Shown here: positions 1 through 10,000 of the stretch, piece after piece
How positions within the stretch are numbered: the first letter of the stretch is position 1
Layout of the letters: each line of letters begins with the position of its first letter
Assembly (NCBI RefSeq): GCF_002205895.1
Contig: NZ_NJDE01000031.1
Span: 1-64,000 of the forward strand
Length of the DNA stretch: 64,000 bases
Reading direction: 5' to 3'
DNA from: Saccharibacillus sp. O23
Lineage (GTDB): Bacteria; Bacillota; Bacilli; Paenibacillales; Paenibacillaceae
The notes under the pieces: model-generated
What the model was told of the DNA's origin: nothing
Database searches by the model: none
The model's input: only the letters and a program-made list of their open reading frames with translations
Translations under genes and position numbers: made by a program

Positions 1-3000
1 CGCCGTTTCCGCCGAGCTGTCTGCGGCGGAAAGATCGTCCGGCGCGTTCCGCGCCCCGGACGGCCGCGCGTCCTCGGCCGGACCGCGCGCCGCGAAGAGG
101 CGGGCGGCCAGCGCCGACAGGTCGCGGCCGCGGCGCAGCGGCTCGAACGGCAGGCGAAGCGCCGTCAGCAGGCGTTCGGCCATGCCGCCTCGCCCGCCCA
201 GGAAGCGCGCCTTCGCCGCGCTTCCTCCGGCTCCGCCAAGCGGAGCCGCGAGGGCGCTTCGCGCCCCCGCAGGCGCGACGACGTCCGCGCGGCCCGCATG
301 CGCCAGCAGCCGGCGCAGCAGGAGGCATGCCTGCGGCACGCGCGCGAACCGGCTCGTCAAGCCGAGCTGGTTCGCGAGCAGGTAACCCCCGCCGCCGCGA
401 TATTCCAGCAGCGGCGTCCACAGATCGCCGCCGTCGCCGAAGTCGCCGGCGCTGCTCTCCAGCAGCAGGCGGTAATCGCCCGCCGCCGGCTTCTCGAACG
501 CGGCCGCCGCGATCGGCGACGGGCCTTCCTCGCGCAGCTCGGGGTCCCAGAACATGAGGTCTTCGTCGCCCAGCCCGGCGAAGATCGGATGGTCGTAGCT
601 GCCCGCATGGGCGCGGATAAAGTCCCGCCGGCTCAGCGTCAGGCGGCCGATCGAGAAGACGTCCTGCTCCAGCACCAGCAGGCGGCCTCCGCGCGCGGCA
701 TGCGCCTTCGCGCCGCGTTCGAGGCGGCCGTCTTCGTCGCGCGCGAAGCTGCCGACGATCAGCAGCGCTTCCGCGGGCAGACGGTCGAGTTCTTTCGCGG
801 TCGTCCGCGAACAATCCGGGACAAGCGCGCTCAGCAGACCGTAATCGTCGTCGCGGCCGATATAGAAGCACGGTCCGTCGACTTCGATCGGTTCGCTCCG
901 CAGATCGGCGGAGAACACGCGGTAAAGCTTGGTCAGCTCGTGCACCGGCTGCCCGTCATGATAGAGCACGGCGGTGAGCGTCGCGCGCTCGCTCGTTTCA
1001 AGAGAACGGACTTCGGACGGCCCCGCCGTTTCTTCGACCGAAGCGCTTACTGATTCGGCAGGCATACCTTGGGCCGAATCGACGTTCGGATTCTTGAAGC
1101 AGTTCGCTGCTTCAACTTCCGGCTGCGCTCTTTCGCTTGCGTTCCGTCGGGTTTCGGAATCCTCGCGAACTTCATTCGCCGCACGAGTCGGCGATTTTCC
1201 TCCACCTCTGTCCGCTTTCCCGTTCGTCCACTTCGCCCTCTCCGGCATCCACCGGAACTCCGCGATCCGCCGTTCCGCCGGTTCCTGCCGGAAACGGACC
1301 GTTTCCCGCCGCAGTTCCCGGCCGCCCTGCGACACCGCGAATTCGATCGCGACGTCCCGGGCCGTCAGCGTATCGTTATGCACGTCGAACGTGCGGCGAA
1401 TCTCGCCGTCGTCGAAGAAAGCGCGATCGTATTCGGCCGCGATCAGCGCCGCCGGACGGAAAGCTTCGGCCATGATCGCGAAAGCGGGATTCGGCCGGTA
1501 CGCCGGATATTCCGGCGGCAGCAGGCCGTTGTTCAGCGTCAGCGAATAAGCCGGGATATAATCCGGCTTCACGCCGGGCGACTCCTGTTCGTCCCATTCG
1601 AGCGGAATGTCCCGCTCGGGCATGGCGCGCATGAAATAATGCGCGAAGTTGAACGTCGAGATGCCGGATACGCCCTGCCGCCGCGCGTATTCGACGAACA
1701 GCCGCTCTTTTTCCGCCAAGCCTCTAGCCGATTCGTCCGTATGCCGGTAGGCGCCGAATCCGACGTACATGCTCGCGTTCTGCGGACAGATGTACCACCA
1801 GCTTCCGTGTTCGCCGAAAGTCAGCGGCACCCGGCGGTCCCATTGCGCGATCGTGCCGTCGATATTGTAATGCCGGCTCTCGACTTCGGTCGATTCGCGG
1901 GGCAGCAGCCGGTTGTCGCCTTCCGCGACGATCGGGCGGGTCGGGTCGAGCTGCTTCATGGCGTCGATCAGAACGGGAATATGCCGTTTGAATTCGTCGC
2001 GTCCGTCCACCCAACGCATCTCGTTCTCCACGCTCCACATCACGACCGACGGCCGGTTGCGGTCGCGCAGCACCAGACGGCGCACATGTTCCAGCGCGTT
2101 CAGAACATAATCCGGATGGTCGGCGGCCATCGATTTGCCGGAGCCGTAGATCGCCGTTTCGCCGACCAGCAGCATGCCGGTCTCGTCCGCGATCTTCAGG
2201 AAATATTCCGGATAAGGTTCCGCATGCAGCCGGATGCAGTTGACGCCGACTTCCCGGCACATCGCGTACCAAGTCCGCACGTAGTCTTCGGTCTGCTGCG
2301 TCGGCCCCTGAAAATGCCACGAATCCCCGCGCAGCCGAATCGGAACGCCGTTGAGCACGAATTCCGGTCCTTCGTTCCAGAATTCGCGGAACCCGAACCG
2401 CTCGGTTCTGCGATCGACGACGACCCCGTCTTCCGCCAATTCCAACTCCGCTTCGTACAGTACGGGCGAATCCGGACTCCACAGCTCCGCATCCGTCCAA
2501 CGTACGAGGAAACTCGCGCGGCCGAGCGGCGGAAGCGCGTCGTTTTCGCATAGGCGGAGAATCGTACCGGACTCTGCCGTATCGCTTTCGTTATTGGCGA
2601 ACGGCGATTCCGCGATCGATCTATGACCGGGTTCCCGGCAGATTTGCGTATGCGGTTCGTCCGATTCGCGCGGTTCGTCCGCAGGCGCATCCCTCGACCG
2701 CGCGGATTCCGCAGACGCAGTCGGCCCGGCGGGCGTCGGCAAATTCCCGCTTCCGCCCGGCTCGCTGCTTGCTCCGCCCGTTGTCGCGGCACGTTCGTCG
2801 GACGCCGCCTGCCGACGCTGCTCCGCCGGATCCGGATCGTCCGCCGCCGAATCGCTGCCCGAACCGCCGCGAAGCACCGCCGTCTCCGCGGCGAGCACCG
2901 GCGCTTCGCCTGAACCGCCGACCCGGCGTACTTTGAGCGACGCGGTCAGCTTACCGATCGGCGCATGCCCCGCGCCCGTGCCGATCGACGCGTCGATTTC

Positions 3001-3735
3001 CAGCCGCCCTTCCCTTACCGACGTTCGCACAGCCACCGTTTCGATCGTCGTCTGCGGGTAACTTTCCAACCAAACGTCCTGCCATAGACCGCGAGCCAAA
3101 TAACCGAACCAAGAGCCGGTCAGCCCCGTAACCTTGACCGCGCCGGACGGAATCGCCGTCTTGTCGAAATTCGCGCAGACCACTTGAAGTTCGCAGGTCT
3201 CGCCCGGCCGAACATAAGGCGTCGCGTCCAAGCGAAGCGGCAGATAGCCGTCGCGCCAGATCGCCAGTTTGATCCCGTTCAGGTATACCGCCGCCTGCTG
3301 CATGACGCCGTCCAGCCGCAGCACGATCCGCCGTCCGGTCCACTCCTGCGGCACTTCGAAATTTCGGCGAAGCAGTCCCGCTTCCGCAAGGTCCCACCCC
3401 CGCGGATAGTCGTACGGAGCGAACAGCCCGTAATCGTATTCTTCGATTCGTCCGAACGTGTAGCCGGGACGCGATTCGTACGCTCCGCGCCAGCTCGACG
3501 GCACGTTCACTTTCCGCTTCTCGTACACGACGGTCGGCGGCAGCGACAGCTCCTGCGGCCGATCGTAGAGCGGCATGAAGTCCCACTGCCCGTTCAAACT
3601 GATGCGTTCCCGATCCGGATTCGCTTCGAGCGTTTCCTTTTTCGAATCCGCGTGCCGAACGGCGTCCGCCGCCCGGTCCGAACACAGCCTTCCCGGCATT
3701 CCAGACGTTTCGGCTTGCGATTTGCGGCCTGTCAT
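1..3735 (-). CDS. Glycoside hydrolase family 2 enzyme (beta-galactosidase/glucuronidase type), partial
   Basis: The reading frame opens at 3735 and is still open at base 1, so at least 1245 residues are encoded and the C-terminus lies outside the window. The N-terminal sugar-binding sandwich starts near residue 45 (SLNGQWDFMPLYDRP). An Ig-like domain and a TIM barrel follow. WSVENEM (residues 567-573) holds the likely acid/base Glu572, and LTFGEHGSWW holds the likely nucleophile Glu642. No signal peptide is seen, so it probably acts in the cytoplasm on imported oligosaccharides. Two low-complexity stretches rich in Ala, Ser, Glu and Asp (about residues 285-378 and 829-908) interrupt the fold and make it longer than typical GH2 enzymes. 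It starts 14 nt after the upstream gene and looks co-transcribed with the transporter locus. The substrate is not determined. Confidence 0.88.
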   Translation of the reverse strand, partial: MTGRKSQAETSGMPGRLCSDRAADAVRHADSKKETLEANPDRERISLNGQWDFMPLYDRPQELSLPPTVVYEKRKVNVPSSWRGAYESRPGYTFGRIEEYDYGLFAPYDYPRGWDLAEAGLLRRNFEVPQEWTGRRIVLRLDGVMQQAAVYLNGIKLAIWRDGYLPLRLDATPYVRPGETCELQVVCANFDKTAIPSGAVKVTGLTGSWFGYLARGLWQDVWLESYPQTTIETVAVRTSVREGRLEIDASIGTGAGHAPIGKLTASLKVRRVGGSGEAPVLAAETAVLRGGSGSDSAADDPDPAEQRRQAASDERAATTGGASSEPGGSGNLPTPAGPTASAESARSRDAPADEPRESDEPHTQICREPGHRSIAESPFANNESDTAESGTILRLCENDALPPLGRASFLVRWTDAELWSPDSPVLYEAELELAEDGVVVDRRTERFGFREFWNEGPEFVLNGVPIRLRGDSWHFQGPTQQTEDYVRTWYAMCREVGVNCIRLHAEPYPEYFLKIADETGMLLVGETAIYGSGKSMAADHPDYVLNALEHVRRLVLRDRNRPSVVMWSVENEMRWVDGRDEFKRHIPVLIDAMKQLDPTRPIVAEGDNRLLPRESTEVESRHYNIDGTIAQWDRRVPLTFGEHGSWWYICPQNASMYVGFGAYRHTDESARGLAEKERLFVEYARRQGVSGISTFNFAHYFMRAMPERDIPLEWDEQESPGVKPDYIPAYSLTLNNGLLPPEYPAYRPNPAFAIMAEAFRPAALIAAEYDRAFFDDGEIRRTFDVHNDTLTARDVAIEFAVSQGGRELRRETVRFRQEPAERRIAEFRWMPERAKWTNGKADRGGGKSPTRAANEVREDSETRRNASERAQPEVEAANCFKNPNVDSAQGMPAESVSASVEETAGPSEVRSLETSERATLTAVLYHDGQPVHELTKLYRVFSADLRSEPIEVDGPCFYIGRDDDYGLLSALVPDCSRTTAKELDRLPAEALLIVGSFARDEDGRLERGAKAHAARGGRLLVLEQDVFSIGRLTLSRRDFIRAHAGSYDHPIFAGLGDEDLMFWDPELREEGPSPIAAAAFEKPAAGDYRLLLESSAGDFGDGGDLWTPLLEYRGGGGYLLANQLGLTSRFARVPQACLLLRRLLAHAGRADVVAPAGARSALAAPLGGAGGSAAKARFLGGRGGMAERLLTALRLPFEPLRRGRDLSALAARLFAARGPAEDARPSGARNAPDDLSAADSSAETA

Positions 3736-3749
3736 CTTCCGATTCCCCC

Positions 3750-4505
3750 TTAGGCTTCGGGCATCCGAATATCGAACGCGCGCTTGAGATTCAACCAGAT
3801 CTTCTCGTTCTCCTGCCTATCCGGCCATTCGACAAAATGCGGCTGCATGACGGCTGCCCAATCTTGCGGCGTGTTCCGGGTGGTCAGCGTTCCTTCGTAA
3901 GGGGCAGGTTCGACCGTCGACGGCCGTTCGGCATAGAAAAACAACAGATTTTCGTTCAGTCCGATAATGCCGTACTTGTCGCCGTCTCCCGGCTTTTCTT
4001 CTTGATATTGATAATGGTAAAACACGTAGCTCGACACTTTGTCCGGCTTCAACCGCGCGATGCGTCCATAGCTCTCCGTCTGCCCCGTTCTTCGCCAATG
4101 CTCGCCGTCCGCCGGGCGCTGGTAATGGAAAATATCCGCCATCGGCACGAACGATCGGCTCCGCGTCTCTCCCGGCCATGCCGACAGCACCGAATCCGCG
4201 CCGGGCAGCAGAAGCTCCGGTTCGAACGCTTCGTCTTCGAATCTCCCCGGCGCGGAACCGGACGATTGCGATTCGAATATGCCCGATGGCTCTCCCGCGC
4301 CGCCGTCCTGCTCCGTCTCCGCGTACAGGAACCAATGCCCGCCGCCTCCGAACACGCTCAGCGCCGATACGCGAGCTTCCCTCATGGCCGCGATCAGCCC
4401 TTCCCGATGCTCGGATTCCTGCCGAAAATACAGTTCGGCCGCCTCCTCGTCTTCGCTCCAAGCCCGATACATCCAACGTTCGATTTGAGTCATCTTCGCG
4501 TTCAT
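3750..4505 (-). CDS. Uncharacterised protein, possibly mutarotase-like
   Basis: About 251 residues from the ATG at 4505 (MNAKMTQIERWMYRAW). A second in-frame ATG four codons later is equally possible. A longer in-frame extension to 4637 is basic, unlike a conserved N-terminus, and not preferred. The N-terminal half has the feel of the L-rhamnose mutarotase fold: a helix with FRQESEHREGLIAAMREA, then a strand near GGGHWFLYAE. The similarity is weak and judged by eye. The C-terminal half contains an HYQYQEEKPGDGDKYG stretch and a second short strand region. No signal peptide is seen. It sits between the AraC regulator and the GH2 gene, which suits a sugar-handling accessory role, but the function is unknown. 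Confidence 0.6.
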   Translation of the reverse strand: MNAKMTQIERWMYRAWSEDEEAAELYFRQESEHREGLIAAMREARVSALSVFGGGGHWFLYAETEQDGGAGEPSGIFESQSSGSAPGRFEDEAFEPELLLPGADSVLSAWPGETRSRSFVPMADIFHYQRPADGEHWRRTGQTESYGRIARLKPDKVSSYVFYHYQYQEEKPGDGDKYGIIGLNENLLFFYAERPSTVEPAPYEGTLTTRNTPQDWAAVMQPHFVEWPDRQENEKIWLNLKRAFDIRMPEA

Positions 4506-4649
4506 CCTTCCATTTATCCTTTTCTCGCGCTTGCGTGAACGGCTCTTCCTCGCATCCTTGCCGTTTGTTCCGACTAGTCGCGACGATAGCGACAAAGTGG
4601 CGCCTTGTTTTCCTAGTCCGCCGATCACCGAAATCAAGACGTTCCGAGC

Positions 4650-6926
4650 TTATCCGCCGCGCGTGCGCTTCGTTTCGTCGCTCTGCCGCTCTTTGCGGTA
4701 TTCGCCGGGCGTCACGCCTTCGAGCTTCTTGAACACGCGGATAAAAGACATCGGATACAGATACCCGACTTTCTCCGCGATCGTCTGCACCGATTCGTCG
4801 CTCTCGACGAGCAGCCGTTTCGCTTCTTCCATCCGCAGACGCGCCAGATAATCGACGAACTTCTCGCCGATCTCTTCTTTGAAGATCCGGCTGATCGTTT
4901 TGGCGTTGCCGTCGAACGCTTCGCTGATATGGGTGAGCGAGAAGTCGGGATCGCCGTAATGTTCGGCGACGTATTCCCGCATCCGGTTCGCCAGATCGTA
5001 ATGCTCGCGGTTCATGCGGCCTTCGCGCAGGCGCGCTTCCGCTTCCCGCAGCGATTCGAGCAGCGGTCCTCTCAGTTCGCCGATCCACTCGAAGTCGGCC
5101 GTGGAAGACGGGATGCCGCGCAGCGCGCAGCCGGCCCAGATCTCCTGCATCGGCGGCGGCAGTTCCTGCATTTCCCGCCGGAACTGCGCTTCGAGCAGCT
5201 TCATCAGCCGCACGACGTCTTCTTTGGAACAGCCGTCCGCCGCGATCAGCGCGAAGAACCGTTCGATCAACTCTTCCCATTCGCCGCTGCCGAGCCGGAA
5301 CGCCAACGCCGCTTCGCGAACCGCCTGCACGAGCGCGTCCATTCCGCCGCCGGTTCCGACCGCTTCGCCCGCGCGTCCGAACACGTAGACGCGGTCCGGA
5401 CCTTCGGCCACTTTGCGGTCGAGCGCGGCCAGCGCTTTGCGGTACGAAGCGGGCACCTGCGTCAATTCCTCGGCCGCGCTTCCGAAGCCGAACGTCGCCG
5501 TGAATTTCGCGTTCTGCTTCAGCCAACCTCCCGCCTGCTGCGCCATCGCCGCAAGCCGCGCCGGATCGGCCGGCCGGTCGGAGACGGAACGCCTACGGTA
5601 GAGCAGTCCGAGCCGGTCGGGGCCGATCCATTCCGTCCAGAGCGGTTCGCCGCAATCGTCCGCGATCTCCTGAATGACGCTGCGCAGCATGAATTTGAAC
5701 AAAGCCAGATCGCGCGCCGTATGTTCCGCCGACAGCGAAGCGTACGCGTCGATCTCCGCGATCCCGACGATCACGCCGCCGAACTCGCCGTCCATGCCGA
5801 GGCTCTCGGTCTCGCGGCTCCATTCCTCCGGCGGCATGTCGCGGCTGCCTTCCAGCAGTTCCTTGAACATATGCGCCCGGCGATACGGCAGCCCTTCCGC
5901 CTGCTGGCGTTCGTAATCGTTGGCCTGCTCGATCAGTTTCTCCAGCGAACGCTCGATAAACGCGAATTCGTCGTCGCGGCTGCCCGGCAGCAGAATCCCG
6001 CGCTGCCTATGCTGCTCCGCCAGCGCCGTGATCCGGTTCATGACCTGCCCGAGCGGCCGGTAATGCCGATGGCTGATATAGGTCATGGCGGCGATTCCGC
6101 CGATGATCGCGGCGAACCCGAGCAGCGCCCACAGGTTGGAGAACGCGGACAGCAGCGAGAACGCGCCGACCCCTGCCAGACGCACTTCCACGTTCCAGCC
6201 GGTATAAGCGGACGTCATCGAGATCTTTTCGCGTCCGCCTTCGTCCGAACAGCTCTGCTCCGATCCTCCGATAATGCCGCCGCTTTGATCTTTGAGGCAC
6301 ACGTCCACGTTTTCCCGGCTCATCTCTTGGATCATCGATTGGATCGATTCTTTGCGCACGTTGACGACGATCAAGCCCTGCTCGCCGGAGAAATACGGAA
6401 CGGCTTTGCTCAGCGACACGACGGCTCTCGGTTCGCGGTCGCCGGGGAACAGCTGCATCTGACGCAGCCCGCTCCAGACCGGGGCGGCCGGATCGGCCAA
6501 CGTTTGCTCGATAAACGCCCGGTCCCCGAACGCTTGCAGCGACGACGAGAACGACTGCATCAGCACCTTGTCGTCGGCGCGCCGGTACAAATACACGGAA
6601 TCGATCATCGGCAGCGGCGACATGAAATCGAGCAGCGCTTCGGTCACGCCGTAATCCCGGTAAGGCGTCGAACCCTGCGCTTCTTGGAAAAAGCCGCCGA
6701 CCCGTTCGTTCAGCAGCAGCCCTTTGATCGTCGGCGTCTCGATGCCCCGCAGCGACGTGTCGACCACCTGCACCACGTTTTGCGCGTAAATCTCGTTGGC
6801 GCGCAGCGTCTGCTTGCGCACCGTTTCGTTCAGCGTCATGAAAAACACGATCACGAGGCACGACACCACCGCGAACAGAATCGGCAAATACGACAGGATC
6901 AGCCGGTAAAGCCATTTCTTCTGCAT
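4650..6926 (-). CDS. Membrane-anchored AraC-family regulator
   Basis: 758 residues. A transmembrane helix at about residues 8-31 is followed by an extracytoplasmic sensor region. A second membrane segment near residues 257-285 leads into a HAMP-like linker, a cytoplasmic middle domain, and a C-terminal double helix-turn-helix AraC domain (about residues 655-755, with FSLTHISEAFDGNAKTISRI and the second helix pair around TIAEKVGYLYPMSFIRVFKK). This architecture is common in Paenibacillus next to Lpl/Yte-type carbohydrate transporters, where the protein senses sugar availability and activates the locus. It lies downstream of the beta-helix protein and upstream of the small mutarotase-like gene, all on one strand, so it probably controls this locus. 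Confidence 0.9.
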   Translation of the reverse strand: MQKKWLYRLILSYLPILFAVVSCLVIVFFMTLNETVRKQTLRANEIYAQNVVQVVDTSLRGIETPTIKGLLLNERVGGFFQEAQGSTPYRDYGVTEALLDFMSPLPMIDSVYLYRRADDKVLMQSFSSSLQAFGDRAFIEQTLADPAAPVWSGLRQMQLFPGDREPRAVVSLSKAVPYFSGEQGLIVVNVRKESIQSMIQEMSRENVDVCLKDQSGGIIGGSEQSCSDEGGREKISMTSAYTGWNVEVRLAGVGAFSLLSAFSNLWALLGFAAIIGGIAAMTYISHRHYRPLGQVMNRITALAEQHRQRGILLPGSRDDEFAFIERSLEKLIEQANDYERQQAEGLPYRRAHMFKELLEGSRDMPPEEWSRETESLGMDGEFGGVIVGIAEIDAYASLSAEHTARDLALFKFMLRSVIQEIADDCGEPLWTEWIGPDRLGLLYRRRSVSDRPADPARLAAMAQQAGGWLKQNAKFTATFGFGSAAEELTQVPASYRKALAALDRKVAEGPDRVYVFGRAGEAVGTGGGMDALVQAVREAALAFRLGSGEWEELIERFFALIAADGCSKEDVVRLMKLLEAQFRREMQELPPPMQEIWAGCALRGIPSSTADFEWIGELRGPLLESLREAEARLREGRMNREHYDLANRMREYVAEHYGDPDFSLTHISEAFDGNAKTISRIFKEEIGEKFVDYLARLRMEEAKRLLVESDESVQTIAEKVGYLYPMSFIRVFKKLEGVTPGEYRKERQSDETKRTRGG

Positions 6927-6980
6927 GTTCTTCCTCCCCTGATTCGCGCGGCGGCGTCATGTCCCGACTTACGGACGAAG

Positions 6981-7013
6981 CGGCGCAGCGAGAGAGACCT
7001 CTCCGCTGCGCCG
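6981..7013. terminator. GC-rich hairpin between beta-helix gene and AraC gene
   Basis: An inverted repeat (CGGCGCAGCG paired with CGCTGCGCCG) lies in the 133-nt gap between the stop of the beta-helix gene and the AraC start. Neither strand has a clear U-tract after it, so it may protect the 3' end of the message or attenuate transcription weakly instead of terminating fully. Confidence 0.4.
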
Positions 7014-7059
7014 ACGCGTCCCGCGTTCAAGCGTAAGATTTATGAAGTTCGACTCCCGA

Positions 7060-10000
7060 TCAATACGACAGTTCCGTGATCCGCTCGCGGGAAACGAAGC
7101 CCAGATGGCCCGCTTCGCCGATCGCCTGCTGCGACGTATCGAGATAGTTGAACACTTCCTGCCCGTCCGACTTCAGCACGATCCGCACGCCTCCGGTTTC
7201 TTGGAACACGCCCGTCTCGATCTGGTGCTGCTGCCCGAACGTCAGCATCGTGTTCGGAACGCCGAAGCCCGCCGGGCCGGAAATGCCTTGGTCTTTATTG
7301 ACCGTGCCGTACAAGATGGTTCGTTTGCCGTTATTGAACCGGTGCAGCTCGATCTTCTCGTCGTCCATGATCGCCAGATACATCGTGCCCGTGCTGTAAT
7401 TGCGCGAGATGTCCTGACTGCCCAACATCATCGCGTACCAGTTGGCCGAATCCGCCGCGTCGTCGATCTTCAGCCCGAACTCCAGCTTCTCGTTCTGGAA
7501 CTTGCGCTCCGCGTAGACCGCGTAACCGGCCGGCGCCCGCAGCGCCAGCACGCCGTTCTCCAGTTCGCTAAGGGCGTTCGCCGCCGCTTCGACCCGCCAG
7601 CCGTCGGGATCTTCGACGAACGGTTCGAGCGAAACGGCGTCCGCGCTTTGTTCGTTCCACACGCGCACTTCGTAATCGCCCGTTACCGTTCCTCCTCCCG
7701 CGGCCGTCGCCGTCAACGTCAGCGTCGCCGTGCCGACCGCGTGCGCGACCAGCTCGCCGGATGCGTCGACCGTGAAGATCGAGTCGTCGGAACTGTCGTA
7801 AGCCGCCGCGCTGACCGTCGTCCGATCTCCGAACAAGGTCACTCCGTACGGTTGGAGCGAAAGCGACTGTCCTTCTTTCACATGCGCGACGCCGCCCGGC
7901 TGACCTTCGAGCGCGATGTCCGCAGGTTCGTCGCCGACTTGGACCTGCGCGTTCAAGATCCGCTGCACGCTACCTTTGACGATGCGGATCTCGATCTCCG
8001 TCATGCCCTGCGAGACGCCCGCGACTTCGCCTTGCGCGTCGACGGTCGCGATCGCCGGATTCAAGCTGCGGTATAGGATCTCCGCGCCCGCGCCGGTCAT
8101 CGGTTCGTCTTTGCCGCCGCGCTCGTTCGGAGTCAGCGTCTCTGCTCCGCCGATCGCCACTTCCAGATCCGATACGCGCCAACGTCCGATTTCCTCGTCG
8201 TTCAGCGAAGCGTAAGCCGGCTGAAGTCCCGCGTTAGCGATGATGTTCTGCGCGGCCTGCGGCCAGTTCGCGTCCGGGACGACCGTATTGTTCTGGAAAA
8301 GAACGCCGGTGCCGTTGTTGGTGTAGGTACTGGTGGTCGTGTAGTTGTTCACGTATTCCACGTCGTGGATCGACGGCACGTAAGCCATCGCCCAACGGAT
8401 CGGAGAACTCCATTTCGGCGCGTCTTTCAGGTCGATCACGTTGCCGTCGAATTTCCAGTATGCCGAACCTTCGTCGGTATACAGCGCGGCGTTGGCTTCG
8501 AGCTGGTTGCGGATATAGTTGCCGCGCACGAGGTTCTTGTCCGCGGCCGTTCCGCCCGTCGTGCCGAGCGTATAGATCGCGCCGCCGTCTTTGAGTCCCA
8601 TGCCCATCAGATCGTAGATCAGGTTGTTTTCGATCTTGACGTTCTTGGTCACCGGATCGAAATCTTTGGCCCAGCCGTAACCCATATGCACGCCGCTGTA
8701 AGGCAGATTGTACATCTCGTTATGGCTGATCTCCATATCGAGCGGGTAACCGGCCGACACGGCCGCCGCCGATTTGTAATCGACGCCGATATCGTGAATG
8801 ACATTGTTCAACACGTCGTCGTTCTTCATGATCAACCGGTGATCGGCCGGATTAAACACGTTTCGGTCCGACGAATTCGGTTGGCCGACGTTGACCGCGC
8901 CGCCGGAGATGTCGTAGAACCGGTTGCCTTCGATCAAGCTGTTCTGCACGCCGTTTTGCAGCCGAAGTCCCGTGATGCCGAGCTTGGCGAACGTCGTGCC
9001 GGTAAAGTTGACGGTATTCGCCAGTTCCGCTTCGACCGCGGCCGGCGGCAGCTCGTCCGGCGTGCCTTTGTAGCGCAGATGATTGTTCTGCGCGTCGGAG
9101 TGGCCCGCGTCGGTGCTCGGATGCATCCAAGTCGAATACATGAACGCCAGATTTTCGAAGTTCAGATTGCGCACCGGATCGTCCGCGGATACGCCCTGTA
9201 TCGTGACCAACTGCTCCAACTCCGGCGCGATCACCTGCGCCGTGCTCAAATCTTCGCCGTCTCTCGGCATGTAATACATGAAGTCGGCGTCTCCGTCCAG
9301 ATACCATTCGCCCGGCTCGTCAAGCAATTCGAGCGCGTTCTCGTAATAGACCGGCAGCGTGGCAGACGTTTGTCCGCGGTCTTTGACGCTGGCCCAACCC
9401 GGTTCGCGAAGCGTGAACTGCGCCAAGCCGTTCGCCGCCGTTACCGACTGCACGCGGACTCTGGAGTTGGTCCAGACGTCTTCGAAGACCAACTCCAGTT
9501 CGTCCGCGTCGCTCCACGACGCGATCTGCGTATCGCGGGACGTATAGCCGGAAGCCGTTTTGTTCGGACGGTCCAGTCCGCCTTCGCTGCGCGCCCGCAC
9601 GGCGCGCACGCCGTCGACGAACAACTGCCGCGTTTCGAGATCCGCGTCGACGCTCGCCAGGTAGATGCCGCTGCCCGGCTGCGTCTCGGTCCAGCCGGAG
9701 ATCGGACGGCCACCGCTGACGACCGTTTCTTCGCCGCCCGCGCCGCGGTAGATCACGAAATGCCCGCCGGTGCCGGAATCTTCCGGCGTGAAGGCCAACG
9801 TCTCTTCCAGTTCGTAAGTGCCCGCGCCCAGATTCACGACGATGTCGCCCGTCATGGCGTCGTTCAGCGCGCGCACTTCCTGCTGCGCCCGCCCGATCGT
9901 GGCGAACGGCGCGCTCTGGCTGCCGTCGCCGCTGTCGCTGCCCTGCGGCGAGACGAACAGCTGCGTCATGACGGTGCGCGCCGTGACCGTGACCGCCGCT

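Noticed and set aside
4929-7079. 716-codon open frame antisense to the AraC gene
   Set aside because: It lies fully opposite a well-supported gene. GC-rich third positions create such shadows; the sequence is His/Arg/Gln-rich without a family signature.
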